A stretch of 39,445 nt of DNA from Zoogloea sp. (GCA_009026175.1 WBTZ01000033.1:1-39445); one strand, 5' to 3'. Positions 16,438 to 26,561 are shown, numbered from the stretch's first letter. Numbers and translations are program-made. The notes: a model not told the origin generated them from the letters alone.

Positions 16438-17951
16438 CAGAAACGCGGCAGGTCCGGGTGGGCCTGGGGCTGGGTCCGCCCCAGGCGCTCCCGCCCATAC
16501 TCGGCGCAGCGGTTGAGGGTGGGGATGGCCTTGCCTGGATTGAGCAGGCCGGCCGGGTCGAAGGCCGCCTTGACCCGGTGGAAGGCCTTGATCTCCGGCG
16601 TCGCGAACTGGCTGCACATCTGGTTGATCTTCTCGATGCCGACGCCATGTTCGCCGGTGATGGTGCCCCCCAGCGCTACCGACAGCTCGAGGATCTCGGC
16701 ACCGAAAGCCTCGGCGGTGTGCTGGTCGCCCGGCTTGTTGGCATCGAAGAGGATCAGCGGATGGAGGTTGCCGTCACCGGCATGGAAGACGTTGATGCAG
16801 CGCATCGCGTACTTCTTCTCCATGTCCTGGATGGCCTTGAGCATCTCGCCGAGCCGCTTGCGGGGAATCGTGCCGTCCATGCAGTAATAGTCCGGCGAGA
16901 TCCGCCCCGCGGCCGGGAAGGCCGCCTTGCGTCCGGCCCAGAAGCGCAGGCGCTCGGCCTCGTCGCGGGACACGCGGACCTCGGTGGCACCGCTGTGTTC
17001 GAGGATCGCCCTGACCCGCCCTATCTCCTCGGCAACCTCCTCCGGCGTGCCATCCGATTCGCACAACAGGATGGCCTCGGCATCAAGCGGGTAGCCCGCC
17101 TTGACGAACTCCTCCACCGCGGCAGTGGCCGGCTGGTCCATCATCTCCAGCCCGGCCGGGATGATCCCGGCGGCGATGATGGCAGCGACCGCATCCCCCG
17201 CCTTGACCACATCATCGAAGGCCGCCAGCACGCACTGGGCCAGCTGGGGCTTGGGGGTGAGCTTGACCGTCACCTCGGTGACCACCGCCAGCATGCCCTC
17301 CGAGCCGGTCACCAGGGGCAGCAGGTCGTAGCCCGGGGCATCCAGGGCCAGGCTGCCGAACTCGACGATCTCGCCCTGGATGGTGACGCCGCGCACCTTC
17401 AGCAGGTTGTGGATGGTCAGCCCGTACTTCAGGCAATGCACCCCGCCGGAGTTCTCGGCCACATTGCCGCCGATGGAGCAGGCGATCTGCGATGAGGGAT
17501 CCGGTGCGTAATACAGGCCGAAGGGGGCGGCGGCCTCCGAGATGGCCAGGTTGCGCACCCCCGGCTGCACCACCGCGCGGCGGGCGTGGGCATCGATGCA
17601 CAGGATCTTTCCGAAACGCGCCAGGGACAGCACCACCCCGAAGCGATGGGGCTGGGCTCCGCCCGACAGACCGGTACCGGCGCCCCGGGCCACCACCGGC
17701 ACCTGCTGGGCGGCACAGATCCTCAGGATCTCAACCACCTGGGCCTCGGTCTCGGGCAGCACCACCACCAGCGGCAACTGGCGCAGCGCCGCCATGCCGT
17801 CGCATTCATACGGCCGCAGATCCTCCACGTCGTGGAGCAGGCTGGCCGGCGCCAGCACACGTGACAGGGCCTGCACCAGGCGGGCCTTGTCCACCTGCGA
17901 AAAATCCCGCTCCACCGCCCCGAAGGCCGGTTCCTCGAACCTGTCCGCCAT
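16437..17951 (-). CDS. glcD: Glycolate oxidase catalytic subunit GlcD
   Basis: A 504-residue FAD-linked oxidase, the catalytic subunit of glycolate oxidase. The FAD-binding PCMH domain contains RGAGTGLSGGA (89-99) and 'SIGGNVAENSGGVHCLKYG'. The C-terminal FAD-oxidase domain has 'NVFHAGDGNLHPLILFD' and 'TGEHGVGIEKI', and ends with the family 'NPGKAIPTL' motif. GAGGAG precedes the ATG. The gene heads glcD-(small ORF)-glcE-glcF and lies 110 bases downstream of the amidase gene. Related enzymes oxidise D-lactate, but the companion glcE and glcF genes favour glycolate. Confidence 0.96.
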   Translation of the reverse strand: MADRFEEPAFGAVERDFSQVDKARLVQALSRVLAPASLLHDVEDLRPYECDGMAALRQLPLVVVLPETEAQVVEILRICAAQQVPVVARGAGTGLSGGAQPHRFGVVLSLARFGKILCIDAHARRAVVQPGVRNLAISEAAAPFGLYYAPDPSSQIACSIGGNVAENSGGVHCLKYGLTIHNLLKVRGVTIQGEIVEFGSLALDAPGYDLLPLVTGSEGMLAVVTEVTVKLTPKPQLAQCVLAAFDDVVKAGDAVAAIIAAGIIPAGLEMMDQPATAAVEEFVKAGYPLDAEAILLCESDGTPEEVAEEIGRVRAILEHSGATEVRVSRDEAERLRFWAGRKAAFPAAGRISPDYYCMDGTIPRKRLGEMLKAIQDMEKKYAMRCINVFHAGDGNLHPLILFDANKPGDQHTAEAFGAEILELSVALGGTITGEHGVGIEKINQMCSQFATPEIKAFHRVKAAFDPAGLLNPGKAIPTLNRCAEYGRERLGRTQPQAHPDLPRF

Positions 17952-18061
17952 GCTCGTGTCTCCTCGTTCCAGTGTGGGCCGGCGTCACGTTGCGCCAGGT
18001 GGCAAGCCGCGCAAGTCTAGAAGAGGCCACCGGCGGATGCCAAGGGGCCCACCCCGGAAAG

Positions 18062-19549
18062 TCACCCCCCGCACAGCGGCGGCGGGCGGAAACCGCCCAG
18101 CAACGGCTCGAGGCGCGCGGCCACATCCAGCAAGGCCGCCTCGCCCCAGCGCCGCCCCACCACCTGCACCCCCACGGGCAGCCCATCGACGACACCTGCG
18201 GGCAACACCGCCACCGGGCTCCCCGTCACCGAGAAAGGCACCGTCAGGCCGATGCTTGCCTCCAGATAGGGCAGGCGCTGGCCCGCCACCTCCATCACCG
18301 GCGGACGCGCCCACGGCCCCATCGGCCGCCCCGGGTAGGCAACACAAGTGGCCACCGGGCACAGCACGGCATCCACCTCGCCGAGGAAGGCCTCCAGGGT
18401 AGCGATCGCCTCCTCACGCCGGTTGAGCGCCCGGTTGTACCCGTGCAGATCGCAGCGCATCCCCCTGGCGACCGCGCGGAGCATGCGCCCGGTCGCGGGC
18501 AGAAGCGGGCCCGCCGCCAGCACCAGGGCGCGCTGCCAGGCGGGCAGGCCCAGACCGATCTCGGCCCCGCCGACCAGGCCAAAGATCTCCCGCAGGGCCT
18601 CCGGGTCCAGCCCTGGGGGCGCCGTGCAGCACAGCTCGTGCCCGGCAGCGCGCAGGACGGCCGGCAGCGCATCCATGGCGGCCCGCGTCCTGGGGCAGAG
18701 AGGCAGGCCGAGATCAGTCCACAGGGCCAGTCTCAGCGGCTTCTCGGGCAGCGGGGCTCCAGGCTTGGCGGAGGCCAGCGGCGGCACCTCCATGTCCTCG
18801 CCATCAGGCCCTGCCAGCAGCGCGTAGCCCAACCGCAAGTCGGCCACACTCCGGGCGAGAACACCGAGGGACAGCATGTGGCGCACACTGCGCGCCCCCC
18901 CGAAACGAACCGGCAGATGTGGAATGTGGCCAGTCCGGGGAATCCGGTTCTCGGTCGCCTTGAAGCCGGCCACGCCGCAGTACGCCGCCGGAATGCGGAT
19001 CGAACCGGCCAGGTCGCTGCCGGCATCGAGCAAGGAGAAGCCTGCCGCAACGGCCACGGCTGCGCCGCCCGAGCTACCTCCGGGGGTCAGTTCGGGATCC
19101 CAGGGGTTGCGGGTCAGACCGAACAGGGGGCTCCAGCAGTGGGGTGCACCGGCCAGCTCGGGCAGGTTGCTCTTGCCCACGATGACCCCACCCGCGGCCC
19201 TCAGCCGGGCCACCACCGTCGCATCCCGGTCCGGCAGATAGTCGGCCAGCGGCCTGTGGCTGGCGGTCGTGCGCAGGCCCCGGGTGGCGAAGGCATCCTT
19301 GATGGAAAGCGGCACCCCTGCCAGCGGCGGCAGGGGTCGCCCCTCGCGGCGATCCTGATCCACACGGCACGCCATCGCCCGCGCGCCCGCCGCATCCACG
19401 GTCACCAAGGCATTGAGGTGGGGATTGAAACGCCCGATGCGGGCAAGCGCGTCCTCCAGCACCTCCCCGGCAGAGATCTTCCCGCTGCGGATCATGGCCG
19501 CCAGCGTGCTGGCATCGAAAGTGGAAAGGCCCGGGCAATTCATCGTCAT
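18062..19549 (-). CDS. Amidase-signature family amidohydrolase
   Basis: A 495-residue cytoplasmic enzyme of the amidase signature family. The Ser-cisSer-Lys triad can be placed: Lys84 in 'LSIKDAF', the cis-serine in GGSSGG (157-162), and nucleophile Ser183 in 'GSDLAGSIRIPA'. Substrates in this family range from simple amides to Glu-tRNA-Gln. This is not GatA, because gatB and gatC are absent and the C-terminus differs. Its place between hyi/araC and glcD suggests hydrolysis of an amide that yields a C2 acid such as glycolate, glyoxylate or oxalate; this is inference. The start is uncertain: ATG codons at 19549 and 19543, and a GTG at 19588, are all possible. Confidence 0.88.
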   Translation of the reverse strand: MTMNCPGLSTFDASTLAAMIRSGKISAGEVLEDALARIGRFNPHLNALVTVDAAGARAMACRVDQDRREGRPLPPLAGVPLSIKDAFATRGLRTTASHRPLADYLPDRDATVVARLRAAGGVIVGKSNLPELAGAPHCWSPLFGLTRNPWDPELTPGGSSGGAAVAVAAGFSLLDAGSDLAGSIRIPAAYCGVAGFKATENRIPRTGHIPHLPVRFGGARSVRHMLSLGVLARSVADLRLGYALLAGPDGEDMEVPPLASAKPGAPLPEKPLRLALWTDLGLPLCPRTRAAMDALPAVLRAAGHELCCTAPPGLDPEALREIFGLVGGAEIGLGLPAWQRALVLAAGPLLPATGRMLRAVARGMRCDLHGYNRALNRREEAIATLEAFLGEVDAVLCPVATCVAYPGRPMGPWARPPVMEVAGQRLPYLEASIGLTVPFSVTGSPVAVLPAGVVDGLPVGVQVVGRRWGEAALLDVAARLEPLLGGFRPPPLCGG

Positions 19550-19624
19550 GCCGACATTCCGAAATGGATTCAAGTGTCGGCCCTGCACCTCTTGCTGGTC
19601 TTGAACCGGAACGACATCCGTCCT

Positions 19625-20476
19625 TCAGAAGCCGTCGGGTCCGAAATGCTGGCGGCGCAGCGTCGGCGCCACCCGGTAGGCCCAGAAGGCCGGATCCCGC
19701 GAATGCACGGACCTTAGCAGCGCCGCCGGAGAGTGGCCTGTGAAGCGACGGACATCGCGGATGAGGTGGGCCTGGTCGGCGTAGCCCGAGTCCGCGGCGA
19801 GGGTCGCCCAACTGCCCGGCTCACCGCCGAATCCGCCCAGCATGCGGTTGAAGCGCAACTGGCGGCGGTAGGCGCGCAGCGGCTGGCCGTAGCTGTCGAG
19901 AAAACGGCGCTCGAACTGGCGCAGCCCCAAACCCCATGCCGCCGCCAGCTGCGCCGGAGCCCCCCCGAACTGCGCTGGCAGCAGCCGGATATCCGGTGCC
20001 GCCAGGGGCACGAGCCTCAACTCGAGCAGGAAATCCCACACCGCCTCGACCTGTCGCCCCGCTCCCGCCCCATCGGCCAGATCCGCCAGGCGCCCCTCCA
20101 GTCGCCGCATGAGACCACGCCGCGAACGGGGCAAGAGCGCATCCAACCCGAAGACCCGGTCGATCGTATCCCGGCCCGACGCCCCGAAGAGCAGCCGGGC
20201 CGCCCCCGGCAGCAAGGAGACGGTGAGCATCCGCGTGTCCGGCAGGGCTCGGCCCCTCCGGAAACACCGGCTTGCGCCGCTCAGGCAAAGGCCGGGCAAT
20301 TCCACCTCGCCTCCGTCATCCAGCGGCACCCTGATGGCACCGGACAAGATGACGATCAGCAGGGGATTCAGGGCCGCCGGCAGCAGGTAGTGATCATCCG
20401 GCGGCGTCATGATCAGCCCATTGCGCACGCAATCCGCCAGCCCGGGCGGCGGGCAGTACAGGGGCCCCCGCTCCAT
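19625..20476 (-). CDS. AraC-family transcriptional regulator
   Basis: A 283-residue DNA-binding protein with the AraC/XylS double helix-turn-helix at the C-terminus (about 175-265). Visible elements are 'AAAWGLGLRQFERRFLDSYG' (first HTH) and 'LAADSGYADQAHLIRDVRRFTGHSP' in two parts (second HTH and signature tail). The N-terminal ~150 residues look like a cupin-type sensing domain ('LPLDDGGEVELPG'-like strand pattern, reading VPLDDGGEVELPG). Its ATG overlaps the hyi stop (TGATG), so it is translated with hyi. It is the obvious candidate regulator of the hyi-amidase-glcDEF genes. Confidence 0.9.
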   Translation of the reverse strand: MERGPLYCPPPGLADCVRNGLIMTPPDDHYLLPAALNPLLIVILSGAIRVPLDDGGEVELPGLCLSGASRCFRRGRALPDTRMLTVSLLPGAARLLFGASGRDTIDRVFGLDALLPRSRRGLMRRLEGRLADLADGAGAGRQVEAVWDFLLELRLVPLAAPDIRLLPAQFGGAPAQLAAAWGLGLRQFERRFLDSYGQPLRAYRRQLRFNRMLGGFGGEPGSWATLAADSGYADQAHLIRDVRRFTGHSPAALLRSVHSRDPAFWAYRVAPTLRRQHFGPDGF

Positions 20477-21258
20477 CAGGATTCCATGAGCGCGTCCAGC
20501 CAGCCGAAGCTATCCTCGCTGCGGCTGCTGGGGACATATTCACAGCCGATCCAGCCCTGGTAGCCGATGGCATCCAGGTGTCTGAACAGGAAGGGAAAAT
20601 TGATCTCCCCGGTGCCCGGCTCGTGACGTCCGGGGTTGTCCGCCAGCTGGATGTGGCCCATCCAGGGCAGGTTGCGCATCAGGGTGAGCGCCAGGTCACC
20701 CTCCATCACCTGGGCATGGTAAATGTCGTACTGCAGGAACAGGTTGGAGCGGTCGGCCTGGTCGAGCAGCGCCAGGGCAGGCGCCGTACGATCCACGAAG
20801 AAACGCGGCGTATCACGGGTATTGAGCGGTTCGAGGAGCACCTGGCGCCCCGCTTCGCCAAAGAGATCGGCGGCGAAGCGCAGGTTGTCCACCAGGGTGT
20901 CCCTCAGCACGGCTTCGGTGATGCCCTCCGGGCGCAGCCCGGCCAGGCAGTTCACCCGCGGACAGTTCAGACTGCCAGCCCAGGCTGCGGCCCGGGCAAC
21001 CCCTTCGCGAAACTCGGTGATGCGTTCCGGCAGGCAGGCAATACCCCGCTCCCCGGCCGCCCAATTGCCGGCGGGAAGATTGAACAGGACCACCGCCACC
21101 CCGGCCTCCCGGGCCGCAGCCGCGACCTCGTCGGGCGGAAAATCGTAGGGAAAATGGAACTCCACCGCCTTGAACCCGCAGGCCGCGGCAGCAGCAAAGC
21201 GATCCAGGAAAGGCCGGTCGAGAAACAGGAAGGACAGATTGGCGGCGAAGCGGGGCAT
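20476..21258 (-). CDS. hyi: Hydroxypyruvate isomerase
   Basis: A TIM-barrel isomerase (xylose-isomerase-like superfamily) of exactly 260 residues that interconverts hydroxypyruvate and tartronate semialdehyde in glyoxylate metabolism. The metal-binding residues fall at Glu143 ('LLEPLNTRD'), Asp178 ('LQYDIYHAQ'), Gln204 ('GHIQLAD') and Glu240 ('GCEYVPS'), the positions I recall for E. coli Hyi. The 'LSFLFLDRPFLDRFAAAA' N-terminus is typical and sets the start at 21258; the frame is open upstream but without a better start. It is divergent from pcnB and is the first gene of the long minus-strand glycolate cluster. gcl and glxR are not seen nearby. Confidence 0.93.
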   Translation of the reverse strand: MPRFAANLSFLFLDRPFLDRFAAAAACGFKAVEFHFPYDFPPDEVAAAAREAGVAVVLFNLPAGNWAAGERGIACLPERITEFREGVARAAAWAGSLNCPRVNCLAGLRPEGITEAVLRDTLVDNLRFAADLFGEAGRQVLLEPLNTRDTPRFFVDRTAPALALLDQADRSNLFLQYDIYHAQVMEGDLALTLMRNLPWMGHIQLADNPGRHEPGTGEINFPFLFRHLDAIGYQGWIGCEYVPSSRSEDSFGWLDALMES

Positions 21259-21402
21259 GGGCGACTGCGGCGAGGACAAAGGGATATTGTCGCCGATCCG
21301 GCCCCCCGGCGAAAACCTTCCGGACACGGCATGAAATCAAACAGCGGCCCCCGATGGGTTATCATCGCGCCCTTGACCCAAAAACCAAGCCGAAGCCAAC
21401 CA

Positions 21403-22737
21403 ATGATCCGCAAACTGCTGCGCCGGGTATTCCGCCGCGCCGCACCCGCCAACCGAGTTCTCGAACCTGCAGTCATTCCGGTCAGCCGTCATGGCGTGCG
21501 CCGGGAGCAGATCTCCCCCGCTGCCAACAAGGTCTGCACCACCCTGCAGGAAGCCGGCCACAAGGCCTACGTGGTGGGAGGCGCGGTCCGCGACATCATC
21601 GTCGGTCAGACGCCCAAGGATTTCGACGTGGCCACCAGCGCCACGCCCGAAGAGGTTCGCGCCCTGTTCCGGCGCTCCCGCATCATCGGCCGCCGATTCA
21701 AGATCGTGCACGTGATGAGCGGCCAGGAGACCATCGAGGTCTCCACCTTCCGTGCCATGCAGGACGCCGAGTCCACCGAAACCGACGAGCACGGCCGGGT
21801 GCTGCGCGACAACGTCTTCGGCTCCATGGCCGAAGACGCCACCCGCCGCGACTTCACGGTCAATGCCCTGTACTACGACCCCAGCGACGAAACCATCGTC
21901 GACTACCACCACGGCGTCGCCGACCTGCAGCAGCGGACCCTGCGCATGATCGGCGATCCCCGCGTGCGCTACCGCGAAGACCCGGTACGCATGCTGCGGG
22001 CGGCACGCCTGGGCGCCAAGCTCGGCCTCACCATCGACCCCGCCGCCAGGGCGCCGATCCGCGAGATGGCCGAGCTCCTCGAAAACGTGCCGCCGGCGCG
22101 CCTCTTCGACGAGATGCTCAAGCTGCTGATGTCCGGCCACGCGGTCAAGTGCCTGCGCCAGCTGCGCGAGGAAGGCCTGCACCACGGCCTGCTGCCCCTG
22201 CTCGACGTGATCCTCGAACAGCCGATGGGCGAGCGCTTCGTCTGGCTGTCCCTCGAGAACACCGACGAGCGCGTGCGCCAGGGCAAGCCCATCTCCCCCG
22301 GCTTCCTCTTCGCCACCCTGCTGTGGCACGAGGTGCTGGCCGACTGGGAAGCCCGCAAGGCCAAGGGCGAACACTCCCAGCCGGCGCTCTTCGACGCCAT
22401 GGATGCGGTGCTCGACCAGCAATCGGGCAAGCTCGCCATCACCCGCCGCATCGCGGGCGACATCAAGGAGATCTGGGCCCTGCAGCCGCGCTTCGAGAAG
22501 CGCGCCGGCAAGACCCCATATCGCCTGCTCGAGCAGGTCCGCTATCGCGCAGCCTGGGACTTCCTGCGGCTGCGGGCCCAGTCCGGTGAGCTGCCGATGG
22601 AACTGCCCGACTGGTGGGAAGCTTTCGCCGATGCCCACCCCGAGGCCCGCGAGAACATGCTCCTGCCCGACCGCGGCACCGCCCCCAAGAAACGTCGCCG
22701 GCGCCGCAAACCTGCCGCTGAAACCGCGGGCGAATGA
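21403..22737 (+). CDS. pcnB: Poly(A) polymerase I
   Basis: Adds 3' poly(A) tails to RNA, promoting decay. The nucleotidyltransferase head has 'YVVGGAVRDIIVG' (Gly59-Gly60) and the metal-binding DxD (Asp73/Asp75 in KDFDVATSA), followed by 'RRDFTVNALYYD' and the class II tRNA-nucleotidyltransferase-like body. The C-terminal tail is strongly basic (KKRRRRRKP), as in E. coli PcnB and unlike CCA-adding enzymes, which favours PcnB. At 444 residues it is a standard length. The start at 21403 is chosen for the 'MIRKLLRRVFRR' N-terminus typical of betaproteobacterial PcnB; the frame extends far upstream as a shadow of hyi. It overlaps folK by ATGA. Confidence 0.95.
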   Translation: MIRKLLRRVFRRAAPANRVLEPAVIPVSRHGVRREQISPAANKVCTTLQEAGHKAYVVGGAVRDIIVGQTPKDFDVATSATPEEVRALFRRSRIIGRRFKIVHVMSGQETIEVSTFRAMQDAESTETDEHGRVLRDNVFGSMAEDATRRDFTVNALYYDPSDETIVDYHHGVADLQQRTLRMIGDPRVRYREDPVRMLRAARLGAKLGLTIDPAARAPIREMAELLENVPPARLFDEMLKLLMSGHAVKCLRQLREEGLHHGLLPLLDVILEQPMGERFVWLSLENTDERVRQGKPISPGFLFATLLWHEVLADWEARKAKGEHSQPALFDAMDAVLDQQSGKLAITRRIAGDIKEIWALQPRFEKRAGKTPYRLLEQVRYRAAWDFLRLRAQSGELPMELPDWWEAFADAHPEARENMLLPDRGTAPKKRRRRRKPAAETAGE

Positions 22738-23240
22738 GCGCGCAGCCTCCCTGCGTCAGGGCCTTCGTGGCCCTGGGCGCCAACATCGGTGAGCCCGTAC
22801 AGCACCTGCGCGCAGCCGTCCGCGATCTGGACGCCCTGCCCGCCACCCGTGTAGCGGCACGCTCCTCCCTTTACCGCAGTGCGCCGGTCGGGCTGCTCAA
22901 CCAGCCGGACTTCATCAACGCGGTGGTGGCCGTGGACACCGGCCTGCCGCCGCTTGAGCTGCTGCGCCAGCTGATGGCCATCGAGGCCGTGCACGGCCGG
23001 GTGAGAAGCATCCCCAACGCCCCGCGGACCCTCGATCTGGACCTCCTGCTGCACGGCGACAGCGTAATGGCCGAAACCGAACTGACCCTGCCCCACCCGC
23101 GCATGCACCAGCGCGCCTTCGTGCTGCTGCCGCTGCTCGAGATCGCCCCCGATGTCACCCTACCCGGCGGACTCGGCCTGGCCCGGAGCTTTCTCGACCA
23201 GGTGGCCGGCCAGGACATCCACCGCTTCGAGGCCCTCTGA
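22734..23240 (+). CDS. folK: 2-amino-4-hydroxy-6-hydroxymethyldihydropteridine pyrophosphokinase (HPPK)
   Basis: Transfers pyrophosphate from ATP to 6-hydroxymethyl-7,8-dihydropterin in folate biosynthesis. The HPPK signature is 'RTLDLDLLLHG' with the metal-binding Asp101 and Asp103. The N-terminus has 'FVALGANIGEPVQHLRAA' and the middle 'YRSAPVGLLNQPDFINAV'. The 168-residue length is normal. The ATG overlaps the pcnB stop (ATGA), an arrangement common in this lineage. It ends with a short gap that contains a possible 25-codon ORF before the DUF486 gene. Confidence 0.97.
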   Translation: MSAQPPCVRAFVALGANIGEPVQHLRAAVRDLDALPATRVAARSSLYRSAPVGLLNQPDFINAVVAVDTGLPPLELLRQLMAIEAVHGRVRSIPNAPRTLDLDLLLHGDSVMAETELTLPHPRMHQRAFVLLPLLEIAPDVTLPGGLGLARSFLDQVAGQDIHRFEAL

Positions 23241-23241
23241 C

Positions 23242-23319
23242 ATGAAGCAAGCCCGGACTCACCGCCCTTGCCGCCCCCTGGCGGCGCACCAGCTCCACAT
23301 CGTGGACGGCCGGACCTGA
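23242..23319 (+). CDS. Possible 25-codon ORF after folK (doubtful)
   Basis: The ATG lies one base after the folK stop, and the frame ends six bases before the DUF486 ATG, so the little frame would bridge the two genes by coupled translation. The translation is basic and histidine-rich (MKQARTHRPCRP at the start). A GCCGCC-CCCT-GGCGGC hairpin (23270-23285) lies inside. It is equally likely to be plain spacer DNA. Confidence 0.15.
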   Translation: MKQARTHRPCRPLAAHQLHIVDGRT

Positions 23320-23324
23320 CGGAC

Positions 23325-23666
23325 ATGCCTATCTGGCTGCAAACCGCCCTGTTGCTGGCGGCTTCGAACGTGTTCATGACCTTTGCCTGGTATGGGCATC
23401 TCAAGAACCTGAGCACATCTCCCTGGTACATCGCCGCCCTGGTGAGCTGGGGGATCGCCCTCTTCGAGTACCTGCTGCAGGTGCCCGCCAACCGCATCGG
23501 GGCGCAGGAACTCAATCTGGCCCAGCTCAAGATCATGCAGGAGGCGATCACCCTCGCCATCTTCGTGCCCTTCGCCATTTTCTACATGCAGCAGCCCCTC
23601 AAGCTTGACTATCTGTGGGCCGCCCTGTGTATCCTAGGGGCCGTTTACTTCATCTTCCGTGCCTGA
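23325..23666 (+). CDS. DUF486 / DMT-type small integral membrane protein
   Basis: A 113-residue protein with four predicted transmembrane helices (about 2-22, 31-52, 67-88, 93-112). It contains the DUF486 hallmarks 'FAWYGHLKN', 'SWGIALFEYLLQVPANRIG' and 'LAQLKIMQEAITLAIFVPFA'. The family is related to small drug/metabolite transporters, but no substrate is known. The ATG at 23325 gives the family N-terminus. It sits inside the folK-dNK-panB-panC cluster, with the dNK start 17 bases after its stop. Confidence 0.92.
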   Translation: MPIWLQTALLLAASNVFMTFAWYGHLKNLSTSPWYIAALVSWGIALFEYLLQVPANRIGAQELNLAQLKIMQEAITLAIFVPFAIFYMQQPLKLDYLWAALCILGAVYFIFRA

Positions 23667-23683
23667 AGGGCTGAAAGACCCCC

Positions 23684-24316
23684 ATGCTCGAAAAAGCCCG
23701 TTACATCGTCGTGGAAGGCCCCATCGGTGCCGGCAAGACCACCCTGGCCCGGCGCCTCGCCGACCGGATCGGTGCCGACACCCTGCTCGAGAATCCGGCA
23801 GACAACGCCTTCCTCGGGCGCTTCTACCAGAACATGGAACGCTGGGGCCTGCCCACCCAGATCGCCTTCCTGTTCCAGCGCAGTGAGCAGCTCGCCAGCT
23901 TCGAGCAGGAAACCCACCGGCGGGTCGTCTCAGACTTCCTGATCGACAAGGACCCGCTCTTCGCCGAACTGAACCTCGCCGAAGACGAGCTCAAGCTCTA
24001 CCGCCAGCTCTACGAGCGCCTCAAGCCCGATGCCCGCAAGCCCGACCTGGTGATCTACCTGCAGGCCCAGCCCGACATCCTGATCGACCGGGTACGCAAG
24101 CGCGGGGTCGAGTCCGAACGCAAGATCAGCGAGCCCTATCTGCAGCGCGTTGCCGAGCGCTACGCGACCTTCTTCCATCACTACGACGCCGCGCCGCTGT
24201 TCATCGTCAATGCGGAGTCCCTCAACCCGGTGGACAAGGACGAAGACTTCGAACTGCTCTTCTCCCGCCTCCTGGCCATGCGCAGCTACCGGGAATTCTT
24301 CGGCTACGCCGCCTGA
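23684..24316 (+). CDS. Deoxynucleoside kinase family protein
   Basis: A 210-residue P-loop kinase of the dNK/thymidine-kinase-2-like family, which phosphorylates deoxyadenosine or deoxyguanosine for nucleotide salvage. The Walker A motif is GPIGAGKTT (12-20), directly after 'IVVEG'. 'ENPADNAFLGRFYQN' is the substrate-binding region and 'DFLIDKDPLFAELNL' holds the DRS/DKD-type loop. 'RVRKRGVESER' is the lid. The gene is common between folK and panB in betaproteobacteria; its selective substrate cannot be deduced from sequence. The ATG follows a weak ribosome-binding site (AAAGACCCCC). Confidence 0.92.
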   Translation: MLEKARYIVVEGPIGAGKTTLARRLADRIGADTLLENPADNAFLGRFYQNMERWGLPTQIAFLFQRSEQLASFEQETHRRVVSDFLIDKDPLFAELNLAEDELKLYRQLYERLKPDARKPDLVIYLQAQPDILIDRVRKRGVESERKISEPYLQRVAERYATFFHHYDAAPLFIVNAESLNPVDKDEDFELLFSRLLAMRSYREFFGYAA

Positions 24317-24361
24317 CCGCCCCGCCCCGGCCCTTCGCCCGGCCCCTCGGCCATCACGCCC

Positions 24362-24378
24362 CTTGTGCCCTGCACAAG
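24362..24378. repeat. Inverted repeat in the panB leader
   Basis: Perfect CTTGTGC-CCT-GCACAAG, 35 bases before the panB ATG. No T-run follows, so it is not a classical terminator. It could be an operator or a translation-affecting hairpin; it ends 17 bases before the GAGGAG ribosome-binding site. Confidence 0.35.
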
Positions 24379-24413
24379 ATTGGGGTTAACTCCCGCCGCG
24401 AGGAGAAACAGCC

Positions 24414-26065
<1,652 letters not shown>

Positions 26066-26081
26066 GGCCCCTGCAGGGAGC

Positions 26082-26561
26082 CTACACGGTGCGGATGAAA
26101 TTCGCCTCGATGCGGCAATCCCCGCCCTCGCACATGCGCCGGACCTGGCCGAAGCACTCGGCCAGCGCCATGCAGGTGCGGATGTCTTCCACCAGGAACT
26201 GACGCAATTCGATGCACAAGGCCATTTCGCTGACCCCCTCCTCCGAGGTGGACGCGGCGCGGATGGACCTGAGCACGATGGGATAGACCGGATCCTCTCC
26301 AAGCATCACGGCCAGCCGGACCCGGATATGGGGGGCACTGCCGGAATCCTCGGGATGCAGCTCCAGCCTCCTGCAGGCCTGCAGGATGCACTCCCTCACC
26401 ACCCGGTGGTGCCCTTTTCTCTGGTCCATGGCAATGCGTTGCAGGCTCTCATCCCAGGCGGCCGGAATCCGCTGACGGGCACCCGCACGCTCCCTCCATG
26501 CCTGCCAGGCGAGGACGGCCAGGGCCAGAAGGCCAATCAGGGCGAATAGGTGCATGTTCAT
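26082..26561 (-). CDS. Membrane-anchored, cysteine-rich protein of unknown function
   Basis: A 159-residue protein I do not recognise. Residues 4-22 form one transmembrane helix (LFALIGLLALAVLAW) followed at once by Arg/Lys-rich sequence, so the rest should face the cytoplasm. That part is mostly helical and holds seven cysteines (58, 63, 116, 130, 136, 144, 149), the last two in MCEGGDC. Such spacing could bind a metal or respond to redox state, but no known motif fits. GGGAGAG precedes the ATG. It lies 70 bases downstream of an OmpR-type regulator on the same strand, and may be the last gene of the signalling island. Confidence 0.7.
   Translation of the reverse strand: MNMHLFALIGLLALAVLAWQAWRERAGARQRIPAAWDESLQRIAMDQRKGHHRVVRECILQACRRLELHPEDSGSAPHIRVRLAVMLGEDPVYPIVLRSIRAASTSEEGVSEMALCIELRQFLVEDIRTCMALAECFGQVRRMCEGGDCRIEANFIRTV

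Noticed and set aside
17492-19717. 741-codon plus-strand frame opposite glcD, the amidase and the AraC regulator
   Set aside because: Arg/Pro/His-rich low-complexity translation that spans several real genes on the other strand.
20578-21402. Upstream extension of the pcnB frame across hyi
   Set aside because: The extension is antisense to hyi, whose metal ligands are all in place; PcnB proteins start with the basic MIRKLLRR sequence at 21403.
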